Source: Erythrobacter sp. (GTDB lineage Bacteria; Pseudomonadota; Alphaproteobacteria; Sphingomonadales; Sphingomonadaceae). From it: a stretch of 51,435 nt of DNA. The stretch is from assembly GCA_013822695.1 (NCBI GenBank), contig PNKW01000014.1:1-51435 (forward strand). Direction: 5' to 3'. A program made the translations under genes and the position numbers. The notes beneath the pieces were generated by a model, which was not told the DNA's origin, did no database searches, and worked only from the letters and a program-made list of their open reading frames with translations. Positions 35,363 through 43,935 of this stretch are shown piece by piece (the stretch's first letter is position 1; each line of letters begins with the position of its first letter).

Positions 35363-36046
35363 ATGTCCGAAGCCCTCCCCGAAAGCTGGCGTCCTGTGCT
35401 GGATCCGGTGCTTGCCACGCCCGAGGCGCGGCGGCTTGGCGGGTGGCTCAAGGCCGAGGAAGCCGCGGGCAAGCAGGTCTATCCGCCGCGTGGGCTCCGG
35501 CTGGCGGCGCTGGCGCTGACCCCGCTCGAAGAGGTGCGTTGCGTGATCCTCGGGCAGGATCCCTATCACGGCCCCGGACAGGCGCACGGGCTGGCGTTTT
35601 CGGTGCAGGCCGGGGTCAAGCCGCCGCCCTCGCTGGTCAACATCTACAAGGAGCTCGAGAGCGACCTCGGCCTGCCCCGCGCCCAGACCGGCGATCTGAC
35701 GCCTTGGGCGCGCCAGGGCGTGCTGCTGCTCAACAACACGCTGACGGTCGAGGGGGGACAAGCGGGGAGCCATGCCGGGCGCGGGTGGGACGCGATCACC
35801 GACGCCTGTGTCGCGGCGGTGGCAGCGCGGGAGGAGCCGACCGTGTTCATCCTGTGGGGTAGCCATGCCCGCAAAAAGGCGAGCCGCGTGCCCGCCCTTG
35901 CGCGCAATTGCCATCATCTGATAGTCGCCTCGGCCCACCCCAGCCCGCTATCGGCCCACAACGGCTTCTTCGGCTCGCGCCCCTTCAGCCAGACCAATGA
36001 TTTTTTGGAGGGAGCCGGGCGCGGCGCCATCGACTGGAGGATTTGA
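35363..36046 (+). CDS. ung: Uracil-DNA glycosylase, family 1
   Basis: 227 residues from ATG 35363. It removes uracil from DNA, the first step of base-excision repair. The water-activating loop VRCVILGQDPYHGPGQAHGL carries Asp 66. The middle has LLLNNTLTVEGGQAGSH, and the DNA-intercalation loop is SAHPSPLSAHNGFFGSRPFS with the catalytic His. Length and order are normal. The open frame extends upstream over the rnd gene but without family sequence. The TGA overlaps the next ATG (TGATG). Confidence 0.95.
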   Translation: MSEALPESWRPVLDPVLATPEARRLGGWLKAEEAAGKQVYPPRGLRLAALALTPLEEVRCVILGQDPYHGPGQAHGLAFSVQAGVKPPPSLVNIYKELESDLGLPRAQTGDLTPWARQGVLLLNNTLTVEGGQAGSHAGRGWDAITDACVAAVAAREEPTVFILWGSHARKKASRVPALARNCHHLIVASAHPSPLSAHNGFFGSRPFSQTNDFLEGAGRGAIDWRI

Positions 36047-36831
36047 TGAGCGACGACGTGATCCTGCTTGAGGTGGCGGACGGCATCGCTTCCGTCACCC
36101 TCAACCGCCCGCAGGCGATGAACGCGCTGAACCGGGCGCTGAGGAAGCGCCTGGCCGAGGTGATGCGCGCGGTGGACGCTGACGATGATGTGCGCGCGGT
36201 GATCCTCACCGGCGCGGGGACAAGGGCGTTCACCGCGGGGCTCGACCTCAAGGAGCTTGGCAGCGAGGCGGGCGCATTGGGCAGCGCCAATGCCACCGAC
36301 CCCGCGGACAATCCGGTGAAGGCGATCGAACTGTGCCGCAAGCCCGTGATCGGCGCGATCAACGGGGTCGCGATCACCGGCGGCTTCGAAGTCGCGCTCG
36401 CCTGCGATGTGCTCGTCGCCAGCACCAGCGCCCGCTTCGCCGACACCCACGCGCGGGTCGGGATCGTGCCGGGCTGGGGGCTGTCGCAGAAATTGTCGCG
36501 GATGATCGGCATCAGCCGCGCGAAGGAACTCGCCTTCACCGGCAATTTCTTCGATGCCGAGACGGCGCGGGCCTGGGGCCTCGTCAATCATGTGGTCGGC
36601 CCCGAGGAGCTTCTGCCGCTGGCCCGCAAGCTGGCGAGCGACATGGCGGGGATCGATCCCGAGTTCCTCGCCAACTACAAGCGCCTGATCGACGATGGCT
36701 ATGCGGCCAGCTTCGGCGAGGGGCTGGCGCTGGAGGCGACACGCTCGTCAGCGGCCAACAGCGCGGTCGCCCCGCAGGAGGTGGAGGCCCGCCGCGCCGC
36801 CGTGCAGGAACGCGGGCGCGGGCAGGGGTGA
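36046..36831 (+). CDS. Enoyl-CoA hydratase/isomerase family protein
   Basis: 261 residues from ATG 36046, with GGAGG 5 bp upstream inside the udg end. The crotonase fold is clear: VASVTLNRPQAMNAL-type start (ASVTLNRPQAMNALNRALRK), VILTGAGTRAFTAGLDLKEL (first oxyanion-hole strand) and PVIGAINGVAITGGFEVALA (second). The usual catalytic Glu pair is only partly kept: in the GVAITGGFE region one Glu is seen, and a second candidate lies in the ARFADTHARVGIVPGWGLSQ block, where Asp/His replace it. Substrate is unknown. The gene is translationally linked to ung without a functional reason that I can see. Confidence 0.88.
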   Translation: MSDDVILLEVADGIASVTLNRPQAMNALNRALRKRLAEVMRAVDADDDVRAVILTGAGTRAFTAGLDLKELGSEAGALGSANATDPADNPVKAIELCRKPVIGAINGVAITGGFEVALACDVLVASTSARFADTHARVGIVPGWGLSQKLSRMIGISRAKELAFTGNFFDAETARAWGLVNHVVGPEELLPLARKLASDMAGIDPEFLANYKRLIDDGYAASFGEGLALEATRSSAANSAVAPQEVEARRAAVQERGRGQG

Positions 36832-36942
36832 GGCCCTGTTTCGGGGGGAGACGCGATCAGGCGGGAATGACCTGAAGCCAATGGTCAGCGGAAGGTCGGC
36901 TTGCCGATATTGCCCCGCCGGAATAACCGCTATTGCCGGGAC

Positions 36943-38040
36943 ATGATCATGGCACAGCTGGACCTCGCCCTCCGTTTCGGCTCCGCGAGCATCTTTTTGC
37001 TGCTTGCATGGCTGCTGCTCTGCCAGAGACGCCGGGTCGGACTGCCGGCCGTGCTTTTTGCGCCTTTGGCCGTTTGCGTGGCTGGCTTCGTGATAGGCAA
37101 TACACCGCTCGCCTTGCTCCGACCTGCCGGATCGATCGATGTCCTCGCGAACGCGGCCAGCGGGTTCACCGTCATTTTTCTATGGTGGTTTGCCCTGTCC
37201 TGCTTCGACAGCCGCTTCCGGCTGCAAGGCGGAGTGCTGATGGCCGGGCTTGCGTGGGCCGGTATTGCGGCAGCCGACCGGGGCCTGTTGGGGGCCAGGC
37301 TCGCCGATGCCGGGCTGTCGCAAGGACTCGTGCCTATGGGCTTCGCAATCGTCGGCCATCTCGTCTGGCGCCTGCTGGACGAGCGGCAGGGTGACTTGAT
37401 CGAGCAGCGCCACAATGCGCGCGTTCTGGTGGCGGTGCTGCTGGGCGGGATGCTGTTCATCGACCTGGCGGTGGACGCGCTGCTCGGCTTTGACTGGCGG
37501 CCGCTCGCCTTCGCCATGAGCCAGAACGCCATGATCCTCGGGTTCGGTGTGTGGCTGGCTGGCCGGGTCTTAGGCGTCCGGGACGATGTTCTGACCTTTG
37601 GCGTTGCCGGCGCGGTTCCGGTGCCGACCGGTCCTGCGCCGGATGCAGGCGATGGCCGCATCGAGGCGCTCCACCTCCGCCTGAAAATGCTGATCGAATC
37701 CGAGCGGGTGCATCTCGATCCCGAGCTGACCTTCGCCGGTTTCGTGGAACGCATGTCAGCGCCCGAGCGCGCGGTCAGAACGCTGATCAACCGGCACCTC
37801 GGCTTCGATCATTTCCGCGCCTTCCTGAACCATCACCGGGTCGCCGAAGCGCGTCGCCTGCTCGAAGACGGAGGCCGCAACGACAAGCTGATCACGATTG
37901 CGCTTGATAGCGGTTTTGCCTCGCTCGCCAGCTTCAACCGTGCCTTCCGGGCGATCGAGGGGTGCAGTCCCAGCGCCTATCGCGCGGCAGTGCGCCCGCT
38001 TGCCGCACCCGGCTCACCCCTCCCGAAAGCCCGGTTTTGA
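36943..38040 (+). CDS. Membrane-anchored AraC-family regulator
   Basis: 365 residues from ATG 36943; ATG 36949 is nearly equal. The N-terminal 220 residues carry about six or seven hydrophobic helices (SIFLLLAWLLLCQRRRV, ASGFTVIFLWWFALSCF, LVAVLLGGMLFIDLAVDALL). After a linker comes an AraC-type double HTH: FAGFVERMSAPERAVRTLIN, LGFDHFRAFLNHHRVAEARR, IALDSGFASLASFNRAFRAI and EGCSPSAYR. This build suggests a sensor that binds DNA while held in the inner membrane. It is followed in the same direction by a CPBP protease gene. Confidence 0.88.
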   Translation: MIMAQLDLALRFGSASIFLLLAWLLLCQRRRVGLPAVLFAPLAVCVAGFVIGNTPLALLRPAGSIDVLANAASGFTVIFLWWFALSCFDSRFRLQGGVLMAGLAWAGIAAADRGLLGARLADAGLSQGLVPMGFAIVGHLVWRLLDERQGDLIEQRHNARVLVAVLLGGMLFIDLAVDALLGFDWRPLAFAMSQNAMILGFGVWLAGRVLGVRDDVLTFGVAGAVPVPTGPAPDAGDGRIEALHLRLKMLIESERVHLDPELTFAGFVERMSAPERAVRTLINRHLGFDHFRAFLNHHRVAEARRLLEDGGRNDKLITIALDSGFASLASFNRAFRAIEGCSPSAYRAAVRPLAAPGSPLPKARF

Positions 38041-38122
38041 GGAACGAAGTTCCGTCTTCTGAGGAGCGGGAACCACCATCGCGCGATATCCGACACGCCA
38101 GCCGCAACGGAAAGGCAGGCGC

Positions 38123-38836
38123 GTGAACGGACTCATCGGACTGGCTGGCACTCTTGGTATTCTGCTCGCTCTCGGTGCAGCATTGGGCCTGGCCGACAGA
38201 CGCAATTTCTCAGTGAGATGGCTTGTCATCGCCGCCGCTCTGGTGGCGATCAACGATACTCTTTTGACCCTTGGCTACGGATCGCTTCCCGATGTGCTGG
38301 GAGGAGCGTGGAACTGGCAAGGCAAGATCATGGCGCTGGCCGCGAGTATAGCCGTGGCGGCCCTGCCAGCTTTCGGGTTGCGTCAGGTCGGCCTGACCGT
38401 GTCACACGCCGCAGGAAGCCTGAAAGCCGCCGCGCCCGTGGCCGCAGCTTATTGCGCCTTTTTTGCCCTTGTCGCTCTGCTCTTGCCCTCCGAACCCGCC
38501 GGCGTGGAGGATGTCGCCTTCCAGCTGACCATGCCCGGCCTCGAGGAAGAGCTGTTCTATCGCGGCGTGCTGCTGTTCGCGCTCGACCAGGCGTTTCGGG
38601 GACGCAAGCGGCTGCTCGGGGTCGAATGGGGCTGGGGGGCAGTGCTGTCGTGCCTGTTGTTCGGCATGACGCACGCCTTCGGCTATTCGGATGGAGCCTT
38701 CTCGTTCGATCCCCTCACCATGGCGCTGACGGCCATTCCATCCTTCATCGCGGTCTGGCTGCGGCAGCGGACCGGCAGCCTGTTGCTCCCCGTTGTGCTG
38801 CACAATTTCGGCAACTCGCTTTCCTTCATCGTGTAG
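38123..38836 (+). CDS. CPBP-family intramembrane metalloprotease
   Basis: 237 residues from GTG 38123, with AAGGCAGG upstream. Seven or so membrane helices are visible. The CPBP motifs are present: PGLEEELFYRGVLLFALD (Glu-Glu-x3-Arg), LLFGMTHAFGYSDG (His of motif 2) and LPVVLHNFGNSLSF (His-x3-Asn-like motif 3). Such CAAX-protease/bacteriocin-processing proteins cleave membrane substrates or act in peptide immunity. It lies 82 bp after the membrane AraC regulator and is probably controlled by it. Confidence 0.9.
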   Translation: MNGLIGLAGTLGILLALGAALGLADRRNFSVRWLVIAAALVAINDTLLTLGYGSLPDVLGGAWNWQGKIMALAASIAVAALPAFGLRQVGLTVSHAAGSLKAAAPVAAAYCAFFALVALLLPSEPAGVEDVAFQLTMPGLEEELFYRGVLLFALDQAFRGRKRLLGVEWGWGAVLSCLLFGMTHAFGYSDGAFSFDPLTMALTAIPSFIAVWLRQRTGSLLLPVVLHNFGNSLSFIV

Positions 38837-39038
38837 TGTCAGGATCGCATCCGGTGCGAGATGCACCCAAACTGCCGGATGCCCCCGGGTAATCCGCCCA
38901 GCGTGCCCGGACAAGGCCCGGCGCTTCGCAATTCCCCTCCCCCCTTGGCCTTTCCCCCCATTGCCGCCGCAATGCGGCGCAGGCATACAATTCTTTGCCG
39001 CGCCAAAGGGGTAGCAGGGTGCGGCAAGGGGGCCGCAC

Positions 39039-41087
39039 ATGCAGGAAAAGCCGTTCAATCCGTTCATCGCGTCGATCTGGCGCAAGCTCGCCGAGACGAT
39101 GCTGGTCGAACCGTCGCGCATGGCGATCACCTCGCAGCAGGTGGTCGACAACCTGCAGGTGATGTTCGGCAACATCCGGGGCAAGACCCCGTTCAACACC
39201 GCGATCTCGGTGTTTGCGGCCTGGGCGGTGCTAGGCGGGCCGATCTGGCACTTCGCGCCGCGCTCGTTCCGGGTGCGGCAGGTCGAGCGGCGGCTGCGCA
39301 AGACCCGCGTCGACCTGTTCCAGGACATGGCCCGCATCCGCGGCATCGTCTACGCTGGCTATTACGGCCATTGGCTGCCCGCACCCGGTCCGAACCCTGA
39401 TCAGCAGGCCGAGGAAGACGCCAACCGCGACAATCCGGTGCTCGATGCGATCGGCTACACGCTGCCGCACCACCGCCAGCGCGCAGACACGCCTGACGAT
39501 CCGGCGATCACCGAATTCACCGGCAACGACCTGCCGGCCTCCGCCTTCGTCCACCCCGATGCCATTCCCGACGAGGTCGAGGTGGTGGTGATCGGATCGG
39601 GCGCGGGCGGGGCTGTGGCGGCGGCGAACCTGGCGGCGCAGGGTTACGAGGTGCTGGTGGTGGAGGCCGGGCCCTATCTCTCCAGCACGCAGATCACCAC
39701 GCACGAGAAGTGGATGTCGTCGAGCCTGTTCAAGGACGGGGCGATCCAGACCACGCGCGACCGCGACATCATCGTTTTCCAGGGGCGCACCGTGGGCGGC
39801 TCCACGGTCATCAACAACGGCATCTGCCTGCGGCTCGAGGCCGAGGGCGAGACGCATCCGGACGCCAATGACGTGCTCGCCACGTGGCGCGGGCTTGGCG
39901 CTCAGATCGATCCCGGCGCGCTCGAACATGCCTATGAGCGGGTCGAGGATGTGCTCAAGGTGCACCAGATCGACCTGCGGCTGGGGCGCAACAACGGCAC
40001 GCAGCTGCTGCGCGGCTGGGACGCCTACCGCGCCGGTTCGTCCGAGCCGCTCGACCAGCGTGCCATCGCCGGGTGGTTCCGCAAGAACTGGGGCTCGAAA
40101 TATGATCCCAACGCCTGCGTCTCCTGCGGCTATTGCAACACCGGCTGCCCCTATGGCCGCAAGCGCGCCATGCCCGAAAGCTTCCTTGGCCGTGCGGTGA
40201 AGGCCGACCGTCCCGCCCGCATCCTCGCCGAGGCCGAGGTGGCCGAAATCGGCTGGGGCGCGCGCGATGCGCAAGGGCGGCGGGTCGCGAACGCGGTGAA
40301 GCTGGTGTTACCCGACCACCGCGGCAAGACCGTCCGCGTCACCAAGGGCGTGGTGGTCGCTGCGGGAACCATCGCCTCGAGCAATATCCTTTCCGCGAGC
40401 GGGATCCGGGGGACGGGCAAGGACATCTCGCTCAACATCGCCTGCCCCGTGCCGGCGCTGATGCCCGGCAATGTGCTCGCCTGGGACGAGGACCAGATGG
40501 CGACCTTCATCGACCGCGGCGACTTTCTGATCGAGAGCCACTTCCAGCCGCCGATGAGCATGTCCTCGCTGGTGCCCGGATGGTTCGACGAGCATTTCCG
40601 GCGGATGCTGAACTACAACCGCCTTGCCTCGGCAGGCGTGCTGTTCCCGGCGGACCGGCGGGGCGAGATCAAGGGCGGCGCGCTGTCCTTCAAGCTCAAG
40701 GAGGCTGATCTGGCGGTGCTCCGCCGCGCGCTGGCGCTGCTCTCCAAGATCCACTTCGCGGGCGGCGCCGAGGAGGTCTACCCGGCGCTGCTCAAGGGCG
40801 AGACGCTCCACGCCGGCATGAGCCACGCCGAGATCGACACCTATTTCGAGCGGGCCATCAGCGAGCCTGACGATGTGGTGCTGTCATCGAGCCACCCGCA
40901 TGGCGGCAATGCGATCAACGCCGATCCGGCCAAGGGCGTGGTCGATCTCGATCAGCGGGTACATGGCACTGCCAACGTGCTGGTGTGCGACGCAAGCGTA
41001 ATGCCGAGCTGCATCCGCGTGAACGCGCAGCTGACCACGATGGCAATGGCCGACCGCGTGACTCACGGGCGGAGGGTGTTCGGGTAG
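39039..41087 (+). CDS. GMC-family FAD oxidoreductase with a cysteine cluster
   Basis: 682 residues. An N-terminal extension of about 180 residues includes a hydrophobic segment (TAISVFAAWAVLGGPIWHF) and precedes the FAD domain. The dinucleotide motif is VVVIGSGAGGAVAAANLAAQ, and the GMC signature region is IIVFQGRTVGGSTVINNGIC. The segment PNACVSCGYCNTGCPYGRKR has four Cys in a ferredoxin-like spacing, also seen in long-chain fatty alcohol oxidases and related GMC proteins. The C-terminal active-site region is LSSSHPHGGNAINADPAKGV and VCDASVMPSCIRVNAQLTTM. A long-chain alcohol or sterol-type substrate is a fair guess. It stands alone in its strand block. Confidence 0.88.
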   Translation: MQEKPFNPFIASIWRKLAETMLVEPSRMAITSQQVVDNLQVMFGNIRGKTPFNTAISVFAAWAVLGGPIWHFAPRSFRVRQVERRLRKTRVDLFQDMARIRGIVYAGYYGHWLPAPGPNPDQQAEEDANRDNPVLDAIGYTLPHHRQRADTPDDPAITEFTGNDLPASAFVHPDAIPDEVEVVVIGSGAGGAVAAANLAAQGYEVLVVEAGPYLSSTQITTHEKWMSSSLFKDGAIQTTRDRDIIVFQGRTVGGSTVINNGICLRLEAEGETHPDANDVLATWRGLGAQIDPGALEHAYERVEDVLKVHQIDLRLGRNNGTQLLRGWDAYRAGSSEPLDQRAIAGWFRKNWGSKYDPNACVSCGYCNTGCPYGRKRAMPESFLGRAVKADRPARILAEAEVAEIGWGARDAQGRRVANAVKLVLPDHRGKTVRVTKGVVVAAGTIASSNILSASGIRGTGKDISLNIACPVPALMPGNVLAWDEDQMATFIDRGDFLIESHFQPPMSMSSLVPGWFDEHFRRMLNYNRLASAGVLFPADRRGEIKGGALSFKLKEADLAVLRRALALLSKIHFAGGAEEVYPALLKGETLHAGMSHAEIDTYFERAISEPDDVVLSSSHPHGGNAINADPAKGVVDLDQRVHGTANVLVCDASVMPSCIRVNAQLTTMAMADRVTHGRRVFG

Positions 41088-41150
41088 AGTGATTTCGGGT
41101 GAAATGGAACATTTCACGGCTCGGAAATCACGGCGAAGCAGAAATCCGCC

Positions 41151-42875
41151 TCAGCTCCCGCTGCGCGGTGCGCGGAACTGCTGGCTGCCCTGGTTGAGGG
41201 TCACCGCCGTCGCGGACCCCTCGGTGCCTTCGAACACCAGCGTCGCATCCACGCGCTCGGCGCGGAATTCGAGCGGGCCGATAGGGGTGAGCGGGATCGC
41301 CTGCTGGCCGGTCAGCTGCCCGGTCAGCCCGCTGCCGTCCTCGGCGAAGGCGATGGTCAGCGTTGAGGCACCGAAGGCATAGCGACCGACAAAGCGCTCC
41401 AGCTCCGCACGCGGCAGGGTGATGGCGGGTGCCTCGAGCGGGATCGGGCCTCGGCGCGCCGCTCTCTGCCCGGGCAGCTCGCCGTTCTGGACGAATTCCA
41501 TCACCGGAGTGCCGTCAGCCTCGCGGCGCAAGCTGAACCAGGTGAGGGTCGAAGGGCTGTAGAAGAAGCGGTTGTCCCCGGCGGCAAAGGCCTCGAGCGA
41601 GGCCCCGCCGACCCGCTGGGTGAACAGCCGGCCCGAGCGCGCGAAGAACCGGCGCTCGCCGCCGCCGGGAAGGCTGTAGACGCCGAAGAACGGCTCGAGC
41701 GCCTTGAGATCGGGCTCGATGGCGGTGAAGGCGGGATAGGGGTCACCGATTGTGGCTGCCGCGATGCGGCGCATCACCGTGCCCGGCGTGGTCTCCGGCG
41801 AATCGCTGTTGGTGAAGACCGCGACGAACACGTCCGCCGAGGGGATGTAGATGCTGTCGGTCGCAAAGCCGAAAATGCCGCCGTTGTGCCCGACCGTCGG
41901 CTTGCCGCGCAGCGTGTTGAGCTCCAGCCCAAAGCCGTAGGGCCGGGTGGAGCCATCGGGCAGCAACGTCGGTGTGGTCATCAGCGCGTAGTGCGCGGCA
42001 TTGACCACCTTGCCGTGGTGCAGCGCCTGCGCCCACTTGGCCAGATCGCCCGCCGTGCCGATCAGCGCGCCCGCCGCGCCCGGCGCGCTCATGTGGACCG
42101 GCTGCGCGAGAGCGGCCTCGGGGCCCCCCTCGCCGGTGTAGCCGCGCGCCATCGCCGGGGTCGCCTCGCCCTCCACCCCGTCGCGGATCGAGGCCAGCCC
42201 GAGCGGGCGGGTGATCCGCTTTTCGACCGCCTTGTGCCACGGCATGCCGGTAACCTGCTCGATGATCGCGCCGAGCAGGACGTAGCCCGAGTTGTTGTAG
42301 GCCCAAACCTCGCCCGGCTGGCTCACTGCGGGCGCATCGCGGAACAGCGCGATCAGTTCGGCGGTGGTGCGCGCGCGGGCGGTGCTCTCGGGCGCCATCA
42401 CGCCGGGTATTTCGGTGTAGGACTGGATGCCGCTGGTGTGCTGGAGCAGCTGGCGCACCGTGGCCGAACCGCCCGGCTGCGGGTAATCGGGCAGGAATTT
42501 CGAGAGCGGATCGTCGAGCGAGAGCTTGCGCTCCTGCGCCAGTTGCACGATCACCGCGGCGGCGAACTGCTTGGTGATCGAGCCGAGCCGGAACACCGTA
42601 TCGGGCGTGATCGCCTTGCCGCCCGCGACATCGGCCATCCCGCGCGCGCCCTGATAGACGATCTTGCCGCGCTGCATCACCACCACCGCCGCACCCGGCC
42701 CCTGGGCAGAGTAGCTTTCGGCGAGGATCGCATCGGCGAGCGTCCGCAGGTCTTCCTTCGAGGGGCTCGCCGCCGCAGCGGCGGGCGGCGCGCTCTCGGC
42801 GGCCGCGGGCAGCGTTGCCGCCAGCAGAGCCACCCCTGCAAGGGCGTGGCCCGCCAGCATCATGATATTGCGCAT
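41151..42875 (-). CDS. Serine hydrolase, class C beta-lactamase family
   Basis: 574 residues. A signal peptide (MLAGHALAGVALLAATLPAA and onward) is followed by the beta-lactamase-like domain. The nucleophile is in FRLGSITKQFAAAVIVQLAQ (Ser-x2-Lys), the second motif is EVWAYNNSGYVLLGAIIEQV (Tyr-x-Asn), and the third is TVGHNGGIFGFATDSIYIPS (His-x-Gly). A C-terminal DUF-type beta-barrel domain of about 180 residues follows, as in periplasmic esterases and D-aminopeptidases of this fold. Real beta-lactam resistance is unlikely; ester or peptide hydrolysis is more probable. The ATG at 42875 fits the signal. Confidence 0.88.
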   Translation of the reverse strand: MRNIMMLAGHALAGVALLAATLPAAAESAPPAAAAASPSKEDLRTLADAILAESYSAQGPGAAVVVMQRGKIVYQGARGMADVAGGKAITPDTVFRLGSITKQFAAAVIVQLAQERKLSLDDPLSKFLPDYPQPGGSATVRQLLQHTSGIQSYTEIPGVMAPESTARARTTAELIALFRDAPAVSQPGEVWAYNNSGYVLLGAIIEQVTGMPWHKAVEKRITRPLGLASIRDGVEGEATPAMARGYTGEGGPEAALAQPVHMSAPGAAGALIGTAGDLAKWAQALHHGKVVNAAHYALMTTPTLLPDGSTRPYGFGLELNTLRGKPTVGHNGGIFGFATDSIYIPSADVFVAVFTNSDSPETTPGTVMRRIAAATIGDPYPAFTAIEPDLKALEPFFGVYSLPGGGERRFFARSGRLFTQRVGGASLEAFAAGDNRFFYSPSTLTWFSLRREADGTPVMEFVQNGELPGQRAARRGPIPLEAPAITLPRAELERFVGRYAFGASTLTIAFAEDGSGLTGQLTGQQAIPLTPIGPLEFRAERVDATLVFEGTEGSATAVTLNQGSQQFRAPRSGS

Positions 42876-42929
42876 CCTGAACCCCTATCCCCGTTTCGCC
42901 GAGAGCGTATTACTCTTGTATGGCACCGG

Positions 42930-43862
42930 TCAAGGCTGGCGCGCCGCCCGCGCCTCGGCCGCGGCGCGCTTCTCGGCGGTTTCATAGCGCAGCGTGAAGA
43001 CACTGATGCCCCAATTGGGCTCGTCCTTGCGGAACACGTGCAACTCGGCCGTCAGCTTCGTGCCGGGATCGGCGAAAGACCAGGCGCATTCGACATAGGG
43101 GAACGCGTCCTCGCAAACCCATCCGGTCGGCGCGCCAAGCTCGCTGCGGGCATGGGCGACCGCCTCGGCGACCAGCTTGCCGGCCTCGGCCAGATCGTCA
43201 CCCCCGCGCCATACGCGGTCTATATAGTCACGCTTGGTGACGGGATCGACAAAGCCGTAGGTGGTGGTCGCATGGGTCGGGTGGCGCAGCGCAAAGTCGC
43301 TGAGGTCGCCGCGCATGACGGCCTCGGCAAAGCGCCCGGCCAGCTCCTTCTTGCCCGCCATCTCCGCCGCGCGGCGTGCCTCCCTCCGGGCCAGCGCTTC
43401 GGGCGTGGGCGGTACGGGCGGGGGCGGAATCATGATCGGCGGCGGGGGCGGCCCGCGCGGGATGCGCCGGGCCCATTTCGCGTACTCGGCCTCGGTGAGG
43501 AAATCGGCCAGCGCCACGGTGCGCCCGCCCTCCTCGGGGATTACTTTGGCGGTGTAGGTCTCGCCTCGGCATTTCCACGTGAAGACGACATAGGCATATT
43601 CCGCCGCCGCGCCGCGCGATTGCTCCTTCGGCTTGCACCCCGCAAGCATGCGCAAGGCGGCCTTGCGGTCGGGGGGCACGAGGCTGGGGAATTGCAGGCT
43701 GCCAACCTGCGTCACCAGCCATTCGGCCTCGGTCAGGTCCCGCGCCTCGAGCGCGGCGATGGTGGCGCTGATGGCGGCATCATCGGGCGGCGCGGCAGGC
43801 TCTGCCGCCGCAGCAGGCGCGGCGAGCAGGGCGGCAAACAGCGCTATCGCACCCTTGGGCAT
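42930..43862 (-). CDS. Hypothetical periplasmic protein
   Basis: 310 residues from ATG 43862 (MPKGAIALFAALLAAPAAAA), a clear signal peptide. The mature part has an N-terminal domain with two Cys (MLAGCKPKEQ and VFTWKCRGE), then a Pro-rich hinge (GPPPPPIMIPPPPVPPTPEA), a basic helix, and a C-terminal beta-rich domain (GWVCEDAFPYVECAWSFADP, LTAELHVFRKDEPNWGISVF). I recognise no family. It is divided into two modules by the proline linker, which suggests an adaptor role. It is transcribed with the serine hydrolase, 54 bp downstream. Confidence 0.7.
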   Translation of the reverse strand: MPKGAIALFAALLAAPAAAAEPAAPPDDAAISATIAALEARDLTEAEWLVTQVGSLQFPSLVPPDRKAALRMLAGCKPKEQSRGAAAEYAYVVFTWKCRGETYTAKVIPEEGGRTVALADFLTEAEYAKWARRIPRGPPPPPIMIPPPPVPPTPEALARREARRAAEMAGKKELAGRFAEAVMRGDLSDFALRHPTHATTTYGFVDPVTKRDYIDRVWRGGDDLAEAGKLVAEAVAHARSELGAPTGWVCEDAFPYVECAWSFADPGTKLTAELHVFRKDEPNWGISVFTLRYETAEKRAAAEARAARQP

Positions 43863-43935
43863 CGGCGAGACCTCTTGAAAGCACGGGAGATCGCCTTGAG
43901 CATTGCCCACGGGCCCCACGCCCTGCAACCGCTTT

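Noticed and set aside
41151..42875. True beta-lactamase resistance gene
   Set aside because: The motifs fit the wider serine hydrolase family, and the extra C-terminal domain is typical of esterases/peptidases rather than AmpC.
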